64,000 nucleotides of DNA, taken from contig NZ_CAJATU010000110.1 of assembly GCF_903944925.1 (NCBI RefSeq), forward strand, positions 111,882 to 175,881, read 5' to 3'. Made by a program: the position numbers and the translations under genes. Under the pieces are notes generated by a model. The model had not been told where the DNA came from. It was given only the letters and a program-made list of their open reading frames with translations, and searched no databases. The number at the start of each line of letters is the position of its first letter. The stretch's first letter is position 1. This stretch comes from an uncultured Rhodopila sp. (GTDB lineage Bacteria; Pseudomonadota; Alphaproteobacteria; Acetobacterales; Acetobacteraceae). This document shows positions 52,766 through 63,800 of the stretch, piece by piece.

Positions 52766-53983
52766 TTGAACGCCGTCAGACGCTGGTTATCGATCGTTGG
52801 CCTCGGCGAGGACGGCCTCGACGGCCTGTCTCCTGCCGCACGCACCCTGATCGCGCAAGCATCCCTCGTCGTCGGCGGCAAGCGGCACTTGTCGCTGGTC
52901 GCGGGTGCAGTCAACGCCGAGACGCTGGCCTGGCCGCATCCGCCGCAAGCGGCTTTCCCGGCGATCCTGGCGCGCCGCGATGAGTCCGTCTGTGTCGTGG
53001 CGACCGGCGATCCGTTCTTCTACGGCGTCGGCTCGCTGCTGGCGCAGCTTGTCCCGCCGGAGGAATTCGTCTGCATCCCCGGCATCTCGTCGTTCAGCCT
53101 GGCGGCGAGCCGGCTCGGCTGGGCGGTGCAGGACTGCGCCCTGGTGACGCTGCACGGCCGAACCTTGGAGCGGATTCTCCCCTATCTTCAGCCGCGCGCG
53201 CGCATCCTGGCGCTGTCCTGGGACCAGACGACACCGCCGCTTCTGGCCAAACTTCTGGTCCACCACGGTTTCCCGGATACGCGGATCACGGTGTGCGAAG
53301 CGATGGGCGGCCCGCGGGAACGGATCCGCCACACCACCGCCGGTACGTTCGACCTTGACGGTAGCGACCCGTTGAACCTCGTGGCGCTGGAACTGACGGC
53401 GTCCGACGGGGCGCGGGTCATTCCGCTGGCGCCGGGGCTGCCGGACGCCTGGTTCGAGCATGACGGCCAACTGACCAAACAGGATATCCGCGCGCTCACG
53501 CTGGCGGCGCTGGCCCCACGGCAGGGTGAACTGCTCTGGGACATCGGCGCCGGCTCAGGTTCCGTCGGCATCGAGTGGATGCTGTCGCACCCGTCCAATC
53601 GCGCCGTGGCGATCGAGCGCGACGCCGTCCGCGCCGGACGCATCGCGCGCAACGCTGCTTCGCTCGGCGTCCCCGACCTGTCCATCGTGCAGGGTTCCGC
53701 GCCGGCCGCGTTGGTCGATCTGCCGCCGCCGGACGCTGTTTTCATCGGCGGCGGCGCGACGGCGAGCGGTCTGATTGATGCCGCCCGGGCGGCGCTGCGG
53801 ACCGGAGGGCGGATGGTCGTCAATGGCGTCACCATCGAAACCCAGGCCGTGCTGATCGAGCGGTTCAGGACGTTGGGCGGCAGCCTGAAGACGATCCAGA
53901 TCGCCCACGCCGACGCTGTCGGCGGCTTCTACGGCATGCGGCCAGCCATGGCGGTCACCCAATGGTCGGCTACCAAGCCATGA
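52766..53983 (+). CDS. cobL: Precorrin-6Y C5,15-methyltransferase (decarboxylating)
   Basis: A 405-residue fusion of a CbiE-like methylase (residues 1-~205: LSIVGLGEDGLDGLSPAART, VVATGDPFFYGVGSLLAQL, CIPGISSFSLAASRLGW) and a CbiT-like methylase/decarboxylase (from ~235: LTKQDIRALTLAALAPRQGE, LLWDIGAGSGSVGIEWMLS, AVAIERDAVRAGRIARNA). It methylates C-5 and C-15 and decarboxylates the ring-C acetate. The start is TTG at 52766; no better start lies nearby. Overlaps cobE by four bases (ATGA). Confidence 0.95.
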   Translation: MNAVRRWLSIVGLGEDGLDGLSPAARTLIAQASLVVGGKRHLSLVAGAVNAETLAWPHPPQAAFPAILARRDESVCVVATGDPFFYGVGSLLAQLVPPEEFVCIPGISSFSLAASRLGWAVQDCALVTLHGRTLERILPYLQPRARILALSWDQTTPPLLAKLLVHHGFPDTRITVCEAMGGPRERIRHTTAGTFDLDGSDPLNLVALELTASDGARVIPLAPGLPDAWFEHDGQLTKQDIRALTLAALAPRQGELLWDIGAGSGSVGIEWMLSHPSNRAVAIERDAVRAGRIARNAASLGVPDLSIVQGSAPAALVDLPPPDAVFIGGGATASGLIDAARAALRTGGRMVVNGVTIETQAVLIERFRTLGGSLKTIQIAHADAVGGFYGMRPAMAVTQWSATKP

Positions 53984-54363
53984 CCAAGCAGATCGCCATT
54001 GGTGTCGGCTGCCGGCTCGGGTGCGCCGCGGACGCTATTGTCGGACTGGTTCGCCAGGCGCTGGAGCAGGCGCCTGCGGCCGAGCGACTGGGGCTGTTTA
54101 CGATCCGCGACAAGGCGGGGGAGCCGGGTTTGATGGAAGCGGCAGACCGCCTGGGCCTCGATCTGGTTTTTCTCACCCGCGACGCCCTGCTTGAGCAGGC
54201 ACCGTCCGTGCAAACGTCGTCGGCCCGTGTCGAAAGCCGGTTCGGTGTGCCCTCGGTCGCCGAGGCGGCGGCGCTGGCCGGGGCCGGTGCCGGCTCGGTG
54301 CTGCTGGTGAAGCGGATCGCCGGGCAGGGCGCGACCTGCGCCATCGCCGGAGTGCGGCCATGA
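53980..54363 (+). CDS. cobE: CobE / CbiG C-terminal domain protein
   Basis: A 127-residue protein matching the CobE family, equivalent to the C-terminal domain of Cbi[21 protein letters not shown] at the start, [52 protein letters not shown] and the end [14 protein letters not shown]. CobE is required for aerobic cobalamin synthesis but its reaction is not clearly defined. Both ends overlap neighbouring genes by four bases (cobL, cobM). Confidence 0.9.
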   Translation: MTKQIAIGVGCRLGCAADAIVGLVRQALEQAPAAERLGLFTIRDKAGEPGLMEAADRLGLDLVFLTRDALLEQAPSVQTSSARVESRFGVPSVAEAAALAGAGAGSVLLVKRIAGQGATCAIAGVRP

Positions 54364-55136
54364 CCATCCATTTCATCGGCGCCGGCCCCGGCGCGGCGGA
54401 CCTGATCACCATCCGCGGGCGCGACCTGATCGCCGCCAGCCCGGTCTGCCTGTACGCCGGCTCGCTGGTGCCGCCCGCCCTGCTGACGCATTGTCCGCCA
54501 GGCGCCCGCATCATCGACACCGCGCCGCTCTCGCTCGACCAGATTATCGCCGAATGCGCCCGCGCACAGGCGGAAGGCCAGGACGTCGCGCGGCTGCACT
54601 CCGGCGACCTGTCGGTCTGGAGCGCCATGGGCGAGCAGTTGCGCCGGCTGGACAGCCTGGGAATCCCGTTCAGCGTAACGCCTGGCGTTCCGTCCTTCGC
54701 CGCGGCGGCGGCGGCCCTGGCGCAGGAACTGACCTTGCCCGGGGTCACCCAGTCTTTGGTGTTGACCCGCACCAGCGGCCGCGCATCAGCGATGCCGGAG
54801 CGGGAGAAGCTGGCCGCTTTCGCGGCGACGGGCGCGACATTGGCGATCCATCTGTCGATCCATGTGCTGGATGCGGTGGTGGCGGAGCTGATTCCGCACT
54901 ACGGAGCGGATTGTCCGGTCGCGATCGTCTACCGTGCCTCCTGGCCCGATGAGCGGGTGGTGCGGGGAACGCTGGGGACGATCGTCCGGCTGTTCGAGGC
55001 GGAGCCGGTGGAGCGCACGGCGCTGATCCTGGTCGGGCCGGTGCTTGGATCGAGCGCGTTCCGCGACAGCGCGCTCTACGATGCGGACTACCAGCGCCGG
55101 TTCCGGCCGGATCGCCGGCTGGAGAGAGGCGGGTGA
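54360..55136 (+). CDS. cobM: Precorrin-4 C11-methyltransferase
   Basis: A 258-residue tetrapyrrole methylase that methylates precorrin-4 at C-11. Marks: [83 protein letters not shown] and [16 protein letters not shown]. Last gene of the tightly overlapping cobL-cobE-cobM set. It is convergent with cbiD across 89 bases. Confidence 0.96.
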   Translation: MTIHFIGAGPGAADLITIRGRDLIAASPVCLYAGSLVPPALLTHCPPGARIIDTAPLSLDQIIAECARAQAEGQDVARLHSGDLSVWSAMGEQLRRLDSLGIPFSVTPGVPSFAAAAAALAQELTLPGVTQSLVLTRTSGRASAMPEREKLAAFAATGATLAIHLSIHVLDAVVAELIPHYGADCPVAIVYRASWPDERVVRGTLGTIVRLFEAEPVERTALILVGPVLGSSAFRDSALYDADYQRRFRPDRRLERGG

Positions 55137-55225
55137 GGCTCACTGATTTAACGTCTATTGGGATGGGGCCGTCGCTGGAACAACGGCTTCTGCCTAAAGG
55201 TCATGGCCGGGCGTGCTCGCCGCGT

Positions 55226-56329
55226 CTAGCCACCGCTGTCCCGGAACCCTGTCCGCGCGAGCAATCCGCCCGACCGGTCGAACACCACCACCTCCAGCCG
55301 CATGCCGGGGCCGAGCGCTGCGGCAGCGGTCTTCCATGCGCAGACCGCGACGGCCCCCGGCAAATCAATCCCGCCAGCCTGCGCATGGCCAAAGGCTTCC
55401 AGCGCGGAATTGGATTGCGCGATGCGGGCGGCGAGGCCAGTGTCGGCGTCCATGTCGATGGCGGCCCGGCTCAGCCAGTGCAGATCCACCTCGCCACGCC
55501 GGGAATGCAGATCGAGCAATCCCTGGCCCAGCTTGGTCATCTTCGCCATCCCGCCGGCAACCGTGACCCGGGGCACCGGGTGATGCCGCAGGTACTTCAG
55601 CATCCCGCCGACGAAGTCCCCCATGTCGATCAGCGCCGTCTCGGGCAGGCCGTACAGAGCGGCCGCCGCGGCCTCGGAGGTCGAGCCGGTCGCGCCGGCG
55701 ACATGATCCAGCCCCGCGGCACGCGCCACGTCGATGCCGCGATGGATGGAATGAATCCAGGCCGAACAGGAAAACGGCACGACCACGCCAGTGGTGCCCA
55801 GGATGGACAAACCGCCGACGATGCCCAGCCGCCCGTTCAGCGTCTTTTCCGCGATCTTTTCGCCGCCCGGGATCGATATTTCGACCACCGCATCGCCGCT
55901 GCCGCCATGCAAGCCCGCGGCTTCCGCGATGGCTGTGCGGATCATCTCGCGCGGCACCGGATTGATCGCCGGTTCGCCCGGAGGCAGCGGCAGTCCCGCC
56001 CGGGTCACCGTGCCGACGCCTTCTCCGGCCCGGAACACCACGCCGCTACCGGGCGGGCCAAGCCGGACGGTGGAGACGATCAGCGCGCCATGAGTCACAT
56101 CCGGATCGTCGCCGGCATCTTTGACAACGCCGGCCTGCGCGAAGCCGTCGCCGAGCCGGCTGGTCGCCAACGCGAAGGACGGGCGCGTGCCGCCTGGCAG
56201 CAGAACGGCAACCGGATCGGGAAACCCGCCGGTCAAAATCGCCTCATAGGCGGCGCGGGTCGCGGCGCTGGCGCAGGTTCCCGTGGTCCAGCCGCGGCGC
56301 AACGGGCGATCGGGTTCGGCAGTCTCCAT
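55226..56329 (-). CDS. cbiD: Cobalt-precorrin-5B C1-methyltransferase (CbiD)
   Basis: A 367-residue enzyme of the CbiD family, which methylates C-1 of the corrin precursor. Marks: LRRGWTTGTCASAATRAAYE at the start (the RxGxTTGxCAxAA motif is diagnostic), GDDPDVTHGALIVS, PGEPAINPVPREMI, GLGIVGG-like RLGIVGGLSILGTTGVV and AGGMAKMTKLGQGLLDLHSR. The ATG at 56329 gives the family N-terminus; the frame is open upstream through a palindromic element. Aerobic pathways usually use CobF at this step, so CbiD replaces it here. It is inverted relative to the cob genes around it. Confidence 0.93.
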   Translation of the reverse strand: METAEPDRPLRRGWTTGTCASAATRAAYEAILTGGFPDPVAVLLPGGTRPSFALATSRLGDGFAQAGVVKDAGDDPDVTHGALIVSTVRLGPPGSGVVFRAGEGVGTVTRAGLPLPPGEPAINPVPREMIRTAIAEAAGLHGGSGDAVVEISIPGGEKIAEKTLNGRLGIVGGLSILGTTGVVVPFSCSAWIHSIHRGIDVARAAGLDHVAGATGSTSEAAAAALYGLPETALIDMGDFVGGMLKYLRHHPVPRVTVAGGMAKMTKLGQGLLDLHSRRGEVDLHWLSRAAIDMDADTGLAARIAQSNSALEAFGHAQAGGIDLPGAVAVCAWKTAAAALGPGMRLEVVVFDRSGGLLARTGFRDSGG

Positions 56330-56421
56330 GCGGGTATGTACTATCGAACCGGGACGAGGCCGCCTAGCCGCGTGCGTCCGAGCCAGCGCGGCGCAGCGTT
56401 CGGCGCCGCGTGTCCTCCCAC

Positions 56422-56511
56422 CCGTCATGGTCGGCAAATGTCGGCCATTAACGCGTTTGCTGGAACCCGCAGCGCAAGGCGTGGATGGGCTGCCTGCGCG
56501 GACCATGACGA
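56422..56511. repeat. Palindromic element between cbiD and cobA
   Basis: CCGTCATGGTCGGCAAATGT continuing to CGGCCATTAACGCGTTTGC, and GCGCAAGGCGTGGATGGGCT continuing to GCGCGGACCATGACGATG. The outer ends pair (CGTCATGGTC/GACCATGACG), while the left inner end has drifted (CCATTAACGC instead of CCATCCACGC). It stands between divergent cbiD and cobA. Confidence 0.7.
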
Positions 56512-56580
56512 TGAGGCGCCGGTGCTCTTCGCCCCGCGATTCGGTTTTGCGTCGGCAGGCGCCGGCAGGAACTGCCAGCC

Positions 56581-57396
56581 ATGACCGCGACCATTACCGA
56601 CACCATCGCCGCCTTCAGCCTGCCGCGGTTTCATCCCGGAGAGGTCTGGCTGGCCGGCGCCGGGCCGGGCGATCCAGGGCTGCTGACCTTGCACGCGGTG
56701 AACGCGCTCAGCCAGGCGGAGGTAATCCTTTATGACGCCCTGGTCGACGAGGCGGTCCTGCGCCTCGCCGGGCCGGACGTGATCCGGGAATTCGCCGGCA
56801 AGCGCGGCGGCAAGCCCTCGGCCAGCCAGCGGGACATCACCGAGCGGCTGATCGAGCTGGCGCGACAGGGCTTGCGGGTGCTGCGCCTGAAGGGCGGCGA
56901 CCCGTTCGTATTCGGGCGCGGCGGCGAGGAAGCCATGGGGCTGGTCGCCGCCGGTATCCCGTTCCGCGTCATCCCGGGCGTGACGGCGGGCATCGCCGGA
57001 CTGGCCTATGCCAATATCCCGACGACATCGCGCGATACCAACCATGGCGTCATCCTGGTCACCGGCCAGTATGCCGCGGGCAACGAGCGCGGGCTGGAGT
57101 GGGGGGCGCTCGCGCGGACGCAACTGCCGATCATACTGTATATGGGGGTGACGCGGCTGGGCGAGATCGCGACGTGCCTGATGGACAGCGGCGCGTCGCC
57201 GGAACTGCCGGTGGCCGTCGTGCAGGATGCAACGACGCCGCGGCAGCGCGTGCTGGTTTCGACGCTCGGCCGGGTTGCCGAGGAAGCGGCAGCGAACGGT
57301 TTCGGCTCGCCGTCGATCGTCGCCTTTGGCGAGATGGTCAGGCTGCGCGAGGCGCTGACGCCGTTCGCCATCACCTTATCGGATCAATCGCGGTGA
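56581..57396 (+). CDS. cobA: Uroporphyrinogen-III C-methyltransferase
   Basis: A 271-residue SUMT that methylates uroporphyrinogen III at C-2 and C-7 to precorrin-2, the branch point from heme. Marks: GEVWLAGAGPGDPGLLTLHA, ILYDALVDEAVL, AGKRGGKPSASQRDITERLI, RLKGGDPFVFGRGGEEAMGL, VIPGVTAGIAGLAYANIPTT and ILYMGV. It has no siroheme (CysG N-terminal) domain, so it is a stand-alone SUMT. cobB follows after four bases. Confidence 0.96.
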   Translation: MTATITDTIAAFSLPRFHPGEVWLAGAGPGDPGLLTLHAVNALSQAEVILYDALVDEAVLRLAGPDVIREFAGKRGGKPSASQRDITERLIELARQGLRVLRLKGGDPFVFGRGGEEAMGLVAAGIPFRVIPGVTAGIAGLAYANIPTTSRDTNHGVILVTGQYAAGNERGLEWGALARTQLPIILYMGVTRLGEIATCLMDSGASPELPVAVVQDATTPRQRVLVSTLGRVAEEAAANGFGSPSIVAFGEMVRLREALTPFAITLSDQSR

Positions 57397-57400
57397 ATGC

Positions 57401-58795
57401 ATGAAGCCTTGTCGTCAGCCCGGCCGGGACACAATGGCAGCAGCCCATGCCGGAAAGGTCACGGCCGCGCGAATCGTCCCGCCCCCCGGTCTGCTGATCG
57501 CCGCGCCGCGCTCCGGCAGCGGCAAGACGACCGTGACGCTCGGTCTGTTGCGCGCTTTCCGCCGCGCCGGCGTTGCGGTGGGCAGCGCGAAATGCGGGCC
57601 TGACTATATCGATCCCCCGTTCCACCGCGCCGCCAGCGGGCGGCCGAGCGTCAATCTCGATTCCTGGGCTATGGCCCCCGAACTCCTGGCCGCGCTGGCC
57701 GCCGGTGTCGGCGACGGGTGCGAGCTGATCCTGTGCGAGGCCCTGATGGGCCTGTTCGACGGTGTCCCCGGGGCGCCCGGCCGTACCGGGTCCTCGGCCG
57801 ACATCGCGGCGGCGCTCGGCTGGCCGGTGCTGCTGGTGCTCGACATCAGCGGCCAGTCGCAATCCGCCGCGGCGATCGTCAAAGGCTGCGCCACGTACGA
57901 TTCCCGCGTTGCCATCGCCGGGGTTATCCTCAACCGCGCCGGCAGCCCCCGCCATACCCGCCTGGCGACCGAGGCGATCGAAGCGCTCGGCCTCCCGGTG
58001 GTGGGCGCGTTGCCGCGGTCCGACAGCATTGCGCTGCCGGAGCGCCATCTCGGCCTGGTGCAGGCCGGGGAAACCAGCGACCTGGATCGGCGGCTGGAAC
58101 AGATGGCGGATTTCGTATCCGAGCACACGCGAATCGACGCGATCCGCTGCCTGGCCGCTGCACCCGCCCTATCGGCCGGCATCGGCGCGCAAACCGCTGT
58201 CCCGCCGCCCGGGCAGCGCATCGCCATAGCGCGGGACGAGGCATTTTCCTTTCTCTACCCGCACCTGCTGCAAGGCTGGCGATCGGCCGGCGCAGAGATC
58301 CGGTTTTTCTCGCCGCTGGCCAATCAGGGGCCAGCCGCCGACTGCGACACCTGCTGGCTGCCGGGGGGCTATCCCGAACTTCACGCCGGACGATTGGCCG
58401 GATCGCAGCATTTCTTCCAACAACTGCGTGACTTTGCCGCCACGCGACCCGTCCACGGGGAGTGCGGCGGATACATGGTACTGGGGACAACAATGACGGA
58501 CGCACATGGCGCCATCCATCCGATGGCCGATCTTCTGGGGGTATCGACGAGTTTCGCCCGCAGGAAATTGCATTTGGGATATCGCGAGGCCCGGCTGGTT
58601 GCCGGCGGATGCCTCGGCGCGGCGGCGACGCGCTTGCGCGGGCATGAATTTCACTATGCCAGCATCGAGGCCCAAGGCGATGACGCTCCGTTCGCGATGG
58701 TCGCCGATGCCTATGGCGCGGAGCCGGTTCCGGCCGGCAGCCGGCGCGGGCATGTCTCAGGCAGTTTCTTCCATGTTATCGCGGTGGTGTCATGA
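57401..58795 (+). CDS. cobB: Cobyrinic/hydrogenobyrinic acid a,c-diamide synthase
   Basis: A 464-residue glutamine amidotransferase that amidates the a and c side chains. N-terminal P-loop domain: LLIAAPRSGSGKTTVTLGLL, GSAKCGPDYIDPPFHRAASG and LILCEALMGLFDG. C-terminal glutaminase-like domain: IAIARDEAFSFLYPHLLQGW, LPGGYPELHA, VHGECGGYMVLG with the catalytic cysteine and LRGHEFHYAS. An ATG at 57434 would shorten the N-terminus by 11 residues and is equally possible. Its stop overlaps bluB (ATGA). Confidence 0.95.
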   Translation: MKPCRQPGRDTMAAAHAGKVTAARIVPPPGLLIAAPRSGSGKTTVTLGLLRAFRRAGVAVGSAKCGPDYIDPPFHRAASGRPSVNLDSWAMAPELLAALAAGVGDGCELILCEALMGLFDGVPGAPGRTGSSADIAAALGWPVLLVLDISGQSQSAAAIVKGCATYDSRVAIAGVILNRAGSPRHTRLATEAIEALGLPVVGALPRSDSIALPERHLGLVQAGETSDLDRRLEQMADFVSEHTRIDAIRCLAAAPALSAGIGAQTAVPPPGQRIAIARDEAFSFLYPHLLQGWRSAGAEIRFFSPLANQGPAADCDTCWLPGGYPELHAGRLAGSQHFFQQLRDFAATRPVHGECGGYMVLGTTMTDAHGAIHPMADLLGVSTSFARRKLHLGYREARLVAGGCLGAAATRLRGHEFHYASIEAQGDDAPFAMVADAYGAEPVPAGSRRGHVSGSFFHVIAVVS

Positions 58796-59457
58796 CCCTG
58801 ACCTTTTCGGCTGCAGCCGAGGCGCCTCCGGTGTTTGACGAGCCGTTCCGGGCAAAGCTGAAAACCTTGATAGCGTGGCGCCGCGACGTGCGCCGGTTCG
58901 TCGAGCGGCCGGTGCCGGCGGCGATGATCGACGAACTGCTCGACATAGCCCAGCTCTCGGCGTCCGTCGGCAACAGCCAGCCCTGGCGTTGGGTGCAGGT
59001 GGACAGTCCCGAGAAGCGGGCCGCGATCCGCGCGAGTTTTTTCGCTGCCAACGAGGCCGCCTGCAAGGCGCAGTCGGCGGAGCGCGCGCCGGTCTATGCG
59101 ACCTTGAAGCTGGAGGGAATCGACAAGGCGCCTTACCAGTTCGCGGTGTTCTGCGATGAGGCGACGGGGCAGGGGTTCGGCGTGGGGCGGCACAGCATGC
59201 CGGAAACGCTGGATTACTCGACGGTGGTGATGATCGCGACGTTCTGGCTCGCCGCCCGGGCGGCGGGTCTGGGTGTCGGCTGGGTGTCGATCCTGGATCC
59301 GGTCGAGGTCACCCGGTTGTTGGATGCGCCGCCGAATTGGAAGCTGGTGGCGTATCTCTGCGTCGGCTGGCCGGAGGAGGAACATGCCGATCCCGAGTTG
59401 GAGCGGCATGGGTGGCAGAAGCGGACGAACGTGGGGCGGCAGGTCAGGGTGGTCTGA
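58792..59457 (+). CDS. bluB: 5,6-Dimethylbenzimidazole synthase
   Basis: A 221-residue nitroreductase-fold enzyme that breaks down reduced FMN with oxygen to give DMB, the lower ligand of cobalamin. Marks: LIAWRRDVRRFVERPVPAAM, LDIAQLSASVGNSQPWRWVQ, ETLDYSTVVMIATFWLAARA, GLGVGWVSILDP and YLCVGWPEEEH. Its presence shows that the organism can make its own lower ligand aerobically. Last gene of the cobA-cobB-bluB unit. A palindromic element follows the stop codon. Confidence 0.95.
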   Translation: MTLTFSAAAEAPPVFDEPFRAKLKTLIAWRRDVRRFVERPVPAAMIDELLDIAQLSASVGNSQPWRWVQVDSPEKRAAIRASFFAANEAACKAQSAERAPVYATLKLEGIDKAPYQFAVFCDEATGQGFGVGRHSMPETLDYSTVVMIATFWLAARAAGLGVGWVSILDPVEVTRLLDAPPNWKLVAYLCVGWPEEEHADPELERHGWQKRTNVGRQVRVV

Positions 59458-59496
59458 CCGAACGCGGCCGGTTCCGGTTCGCTTCGGATGCTGCCA

Positions 59497-59583
59497 TGTC
59501 ATGCCGACAAAGGCCGGCATCCACGCCTCTCTGTGAATCGGCGCTGCAAAGCGTGGATGATGCGCCTGCGCGCACCATGACGC
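59497..59583. repeat. Palindromic element after bluB
   Basis: GTCATGCCGACAAAGGCCGG continuing to CATCCACGCCTCT, and GCAAAGCGTGGATGATGCGC continuing to CTGCGCGCACCATGACGC. Outer ends and inner ends (CATCCACGC/GCGTGGATG) pair across the element. It may serve as the end of the bluB transcript. Confidence 0.75.
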
Positions 59584-59911
59584 AAAACAGGCAGCCGCCA
59601 TGTGCCCGGGCGATCCCGGTGCGTCGGCCATCCACAGCTAATGCACGTAGAAACTAAGGCGTCGAAGCTTTCTCCGTCAACCATTACCCCCGGCCGAAGC
59701 ACGTCCATCTCAAACGCGGGCACGCGGCAATATATTCATTCCATTCGTACGATCCGCCAGAGCAAAATCCACTATAACGGAGGAAAGCGAAGCGGGTGGC
59801 CGAAACCCTATTGCCGCCCTGCGGCATCACGCGGATGTTGACCGCCTCGAACAAGGCCGTCCGCCCACCGTGGGTTGACCGGCCGAAGAGAGAAGAGGCG
59901 AGTAAGAAACG
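59584..59911. other. Upstream region of the encapsulin operon, no gene
   Basis: Less GC-rich than the neighbouring genes, especially 59725-59785, where TATAAC (59773-59778) could be a -10 element, though no matching -35 was found. A purine-rich AGAGAAGAGGCGAG precedes the encapsulin start. No sulfur-regulator site could be named. Confidence 0.45.
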
Positions 59912-60833
59912 ATGACGGATGATGTTTCAACCCAGACGGCACTAGGCGACGTCGCAGCACGGCAACTCGCCAACGCGACCAAGTCCGTGCCGATGATGAC
60001 CAGCATCACGCCGCGCTGGCTGCCGCGTTGCCTGCAATGGCTGCCGGTGGAAGCCGGCGTGTTCCGGCTCAACAAGGTCCGTGACACTTCCGGCGTGAAG
60101 GTCGACTGCTCCTCCGCCGACGAGCGAGAACTGCCGGAGATGTTTGTGGACTACGAACCCAAGCCCCGCGAATACAATCTGTGCGCGGTCACCACGGTCG
60201 TCGATGTCCATACACGCGTATCCGATCTGTATAGCGTCCCGCACAACCAGATCGCCCAGCAGCTCCGCCTGACCATCGAGGCGATCAAGGAGCAGCAGGA
60301 AAGCGAACTGATCAACAACGCCGGCTATGGCCTGATCGCCAACACGGCGCCCGGCCAGGTCATCAGTGCCCGCACCGGCGCGCCGACGCCGGACGATCTC
60401 GACGAACTGATCACCAAGGTATGGAAGGAACCCGGCTTCTTCCTGGCGCATCCCGCCGCCATCGCCGCATTCGGCCGCGAGTGCACCCGCCGCGGCGTGC
60501 CGCCGCCCACCGTCAACATGTACGGTTCGCCGTTCATCACCTGGCGCGGCATTCCCCTGGTGCCCTCCAACAAGATCAGCATCGCCGACGGCAAGTCGAA
60601 GATCCTGCTGATCCGCACCGGCGAATCCCGCCAGGGCGTGGTTGGCCTGTATCAGCCGAACCTGCCGGGCGAGCAGAGCCCCGGCCTGTCGGTCCGCTTC
60701 ATGGGCATCAACCGCAAGGCGATCGCGTCCTACCTGATCTCCCTGTATTGCTCGCTTGCCGTGCTGACCGAGGACGCCACGGCGGTGCTGGAGAACGTCG
60801 AGGTGGGCAAGTATCACGCTTACGGCGACACCT

Positions 60834-60841
<8 letters not shown>
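59912..60841 (+). CDS. Family 2A encapsulin shell protein
   Basis: A 309-residue HK97-fold protein of the Family 2A encapsulins (SrpI-like, once annotated as phage-coat-like or membrane proteins). It self-assembles into a protein shell in the cytoplasm. Family marks are an N-terminal extended arm (LGDVAARQLANATKSVP), then TPRWLPRCLQWLPVEAGVFR, the helical SVPHNQIAQQLRLTIEAIKE and QESELINNAGYGLIAN, DLDELITKVWKEPGFFLAHP, RRGVPPPTVNMYGSPFITWR and GVVGLYQPNLPGEQSPGLSV. Length is usual for the family. The stop overlaps the desulfurase gene by eight bases, so shell and cargo are made together. The cargo gene and the serine acetyltransferase that follow match the known sulfur-related operons of this family, in which the shell is thought to store elemental sulfur made by the cargo. 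Confidence 0.92.
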
Positions 60842-62855
<2,014 letters not shown>

Positions 62856-62881
62856 GCAACACCCGTTCGGGAGAACAACGC

Positions 62882-63751
62882 ATGTCGAGCCTGGCCCTCG
62901 GCCACCGGATCCTGGTGGCCCGCCGACCCGCTTCGGTGCGGGAGTTTACCGAAGTCCTGTGGGCGAGACTGCGGCGCGAGGCCGAGGAGGCGTTCGACCG
63001 GGCGCCCTCCCTGGCCTCGCTTTTCCTCGACTCGATCATCAACCAGCACAGTTTCGAAGAGGCGGTGATCCACCGGGTCGCTTCGCGGTTGAAGAATGAC
63101 ACGATTTCCCTGCCGCTGATCATCCGGGCGTTCCATCGCGCGGTTGATGCGGACCCCTCGATCGCTGCGGCGCTGCGGACCGACATTACCGCGGTGTTCG
63201 AGTCCGACCCCGCCTGCGAGCGTTTCATCGAGCCGTTCCTGTATTTCAAGGGATTCCACGCGATCCAGGCGCATCGCCTGACGCATTGGCTGTGGCAGAA
63301 CGGTGAACGCGATTTCTGCGGCTATCTGCAAAGCCGCTCGTCGGAGGTGTTCCAGACCGACATCCATCCGGCGGCGCGGTTCGGCAAGGGGATCTTCCTC
63401 GACCATGCGACCGGGTTGGTGGTGGGTGAGACCGCGGTGGTGGGGGACGACGTCATCATCCAGCAGGACGTCACCCTCGGCGGCACCGGCAAGGACTCCG
63501 GTGATCGGCATCCGAAAATCGGCAACGGCGTCATCATCGGTCCGGGCGCGAAGATTCTCGGTAACATCGTGGTGGGCGACAATGCGCGGGTTGCCGCGGG
63601 GGCCGTGGTGCTGCGGGCCGTCGAGGCGCGCGAGACGGTTGCCGGGGTGCCGGCCCGGGTGGTGCGGGTCGCCGCCGCCGATGAGCCGGCGCAGCCGACG
63701 GAGGAGATTCTCCGCGATCTGGGGTTCGAGGCGTTCGTCAATATGATCTGA
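62882..63751 (+). CDS. cysE: Serine O-acetyltransferase
   Basis: A 289-residue left-handed beta-helix acetyltransferase of the CysE type, making O-acetylserine, the precursor of cysteine. The helical N-terminal domain spans residues 15-150 (FRADPACERF-like FESDPACERFIEPFLYFKGF, then HRLTHWLW). The hexapeptide domain follows: DIHPAARFGKGIFLDHATGL, VVGETAVVGDDVIIQQDVTL, GGTGKDSGDRHPKIGNGVII and GPGAKILGNIVVGDNARVAA, including the catalytic histidines DH and RHP. The C-terminus ends in Ile, which in CysE proteins can insert into O-acetylserine sulfhydrylase. It lies 26 bases after the desulfurase gene and belongs to the same operon, supplying cysteine for the cargo enzyme. Confidence 0.93.
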   Translation: MSSLALGHRILVARRPASVREFTEVLWARLRREAEEAFDRAPSLASLFLDSIINQHSFEEAVIHRVASRLKNDTISLPLIIRAFHRAVDADPSIAAALRTDITAVFESDPACERFIEPFLYFKGFHAIQAHRLTHWLWQNGERDFCGYLQSRSSEVFQTDIHPAARFGKGIFLDHATGLVVGETAVVGDDVIIQQDVTLGGTGKDSGDRHPKIGNGVIIGPGAKILGNIVVGDNARVAAGAVVLRAVEARETVAGVPARVVRVAAADEPAQPTEEILRDLGFEAFVNMI

Positions 63752-63800
63752 CGGCGTCGTTTATGCGTTGGCCGGATGCCCGCGCCGACGACAGCGCAAT

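Noticed and set aside
59499..59723. Minus-strand frame before the encapsulin gene starting MPAFEMDVLRPGVMV
   Set aside because: The first part looks protein-like but it runs into the palindromic element and matches no family I know.
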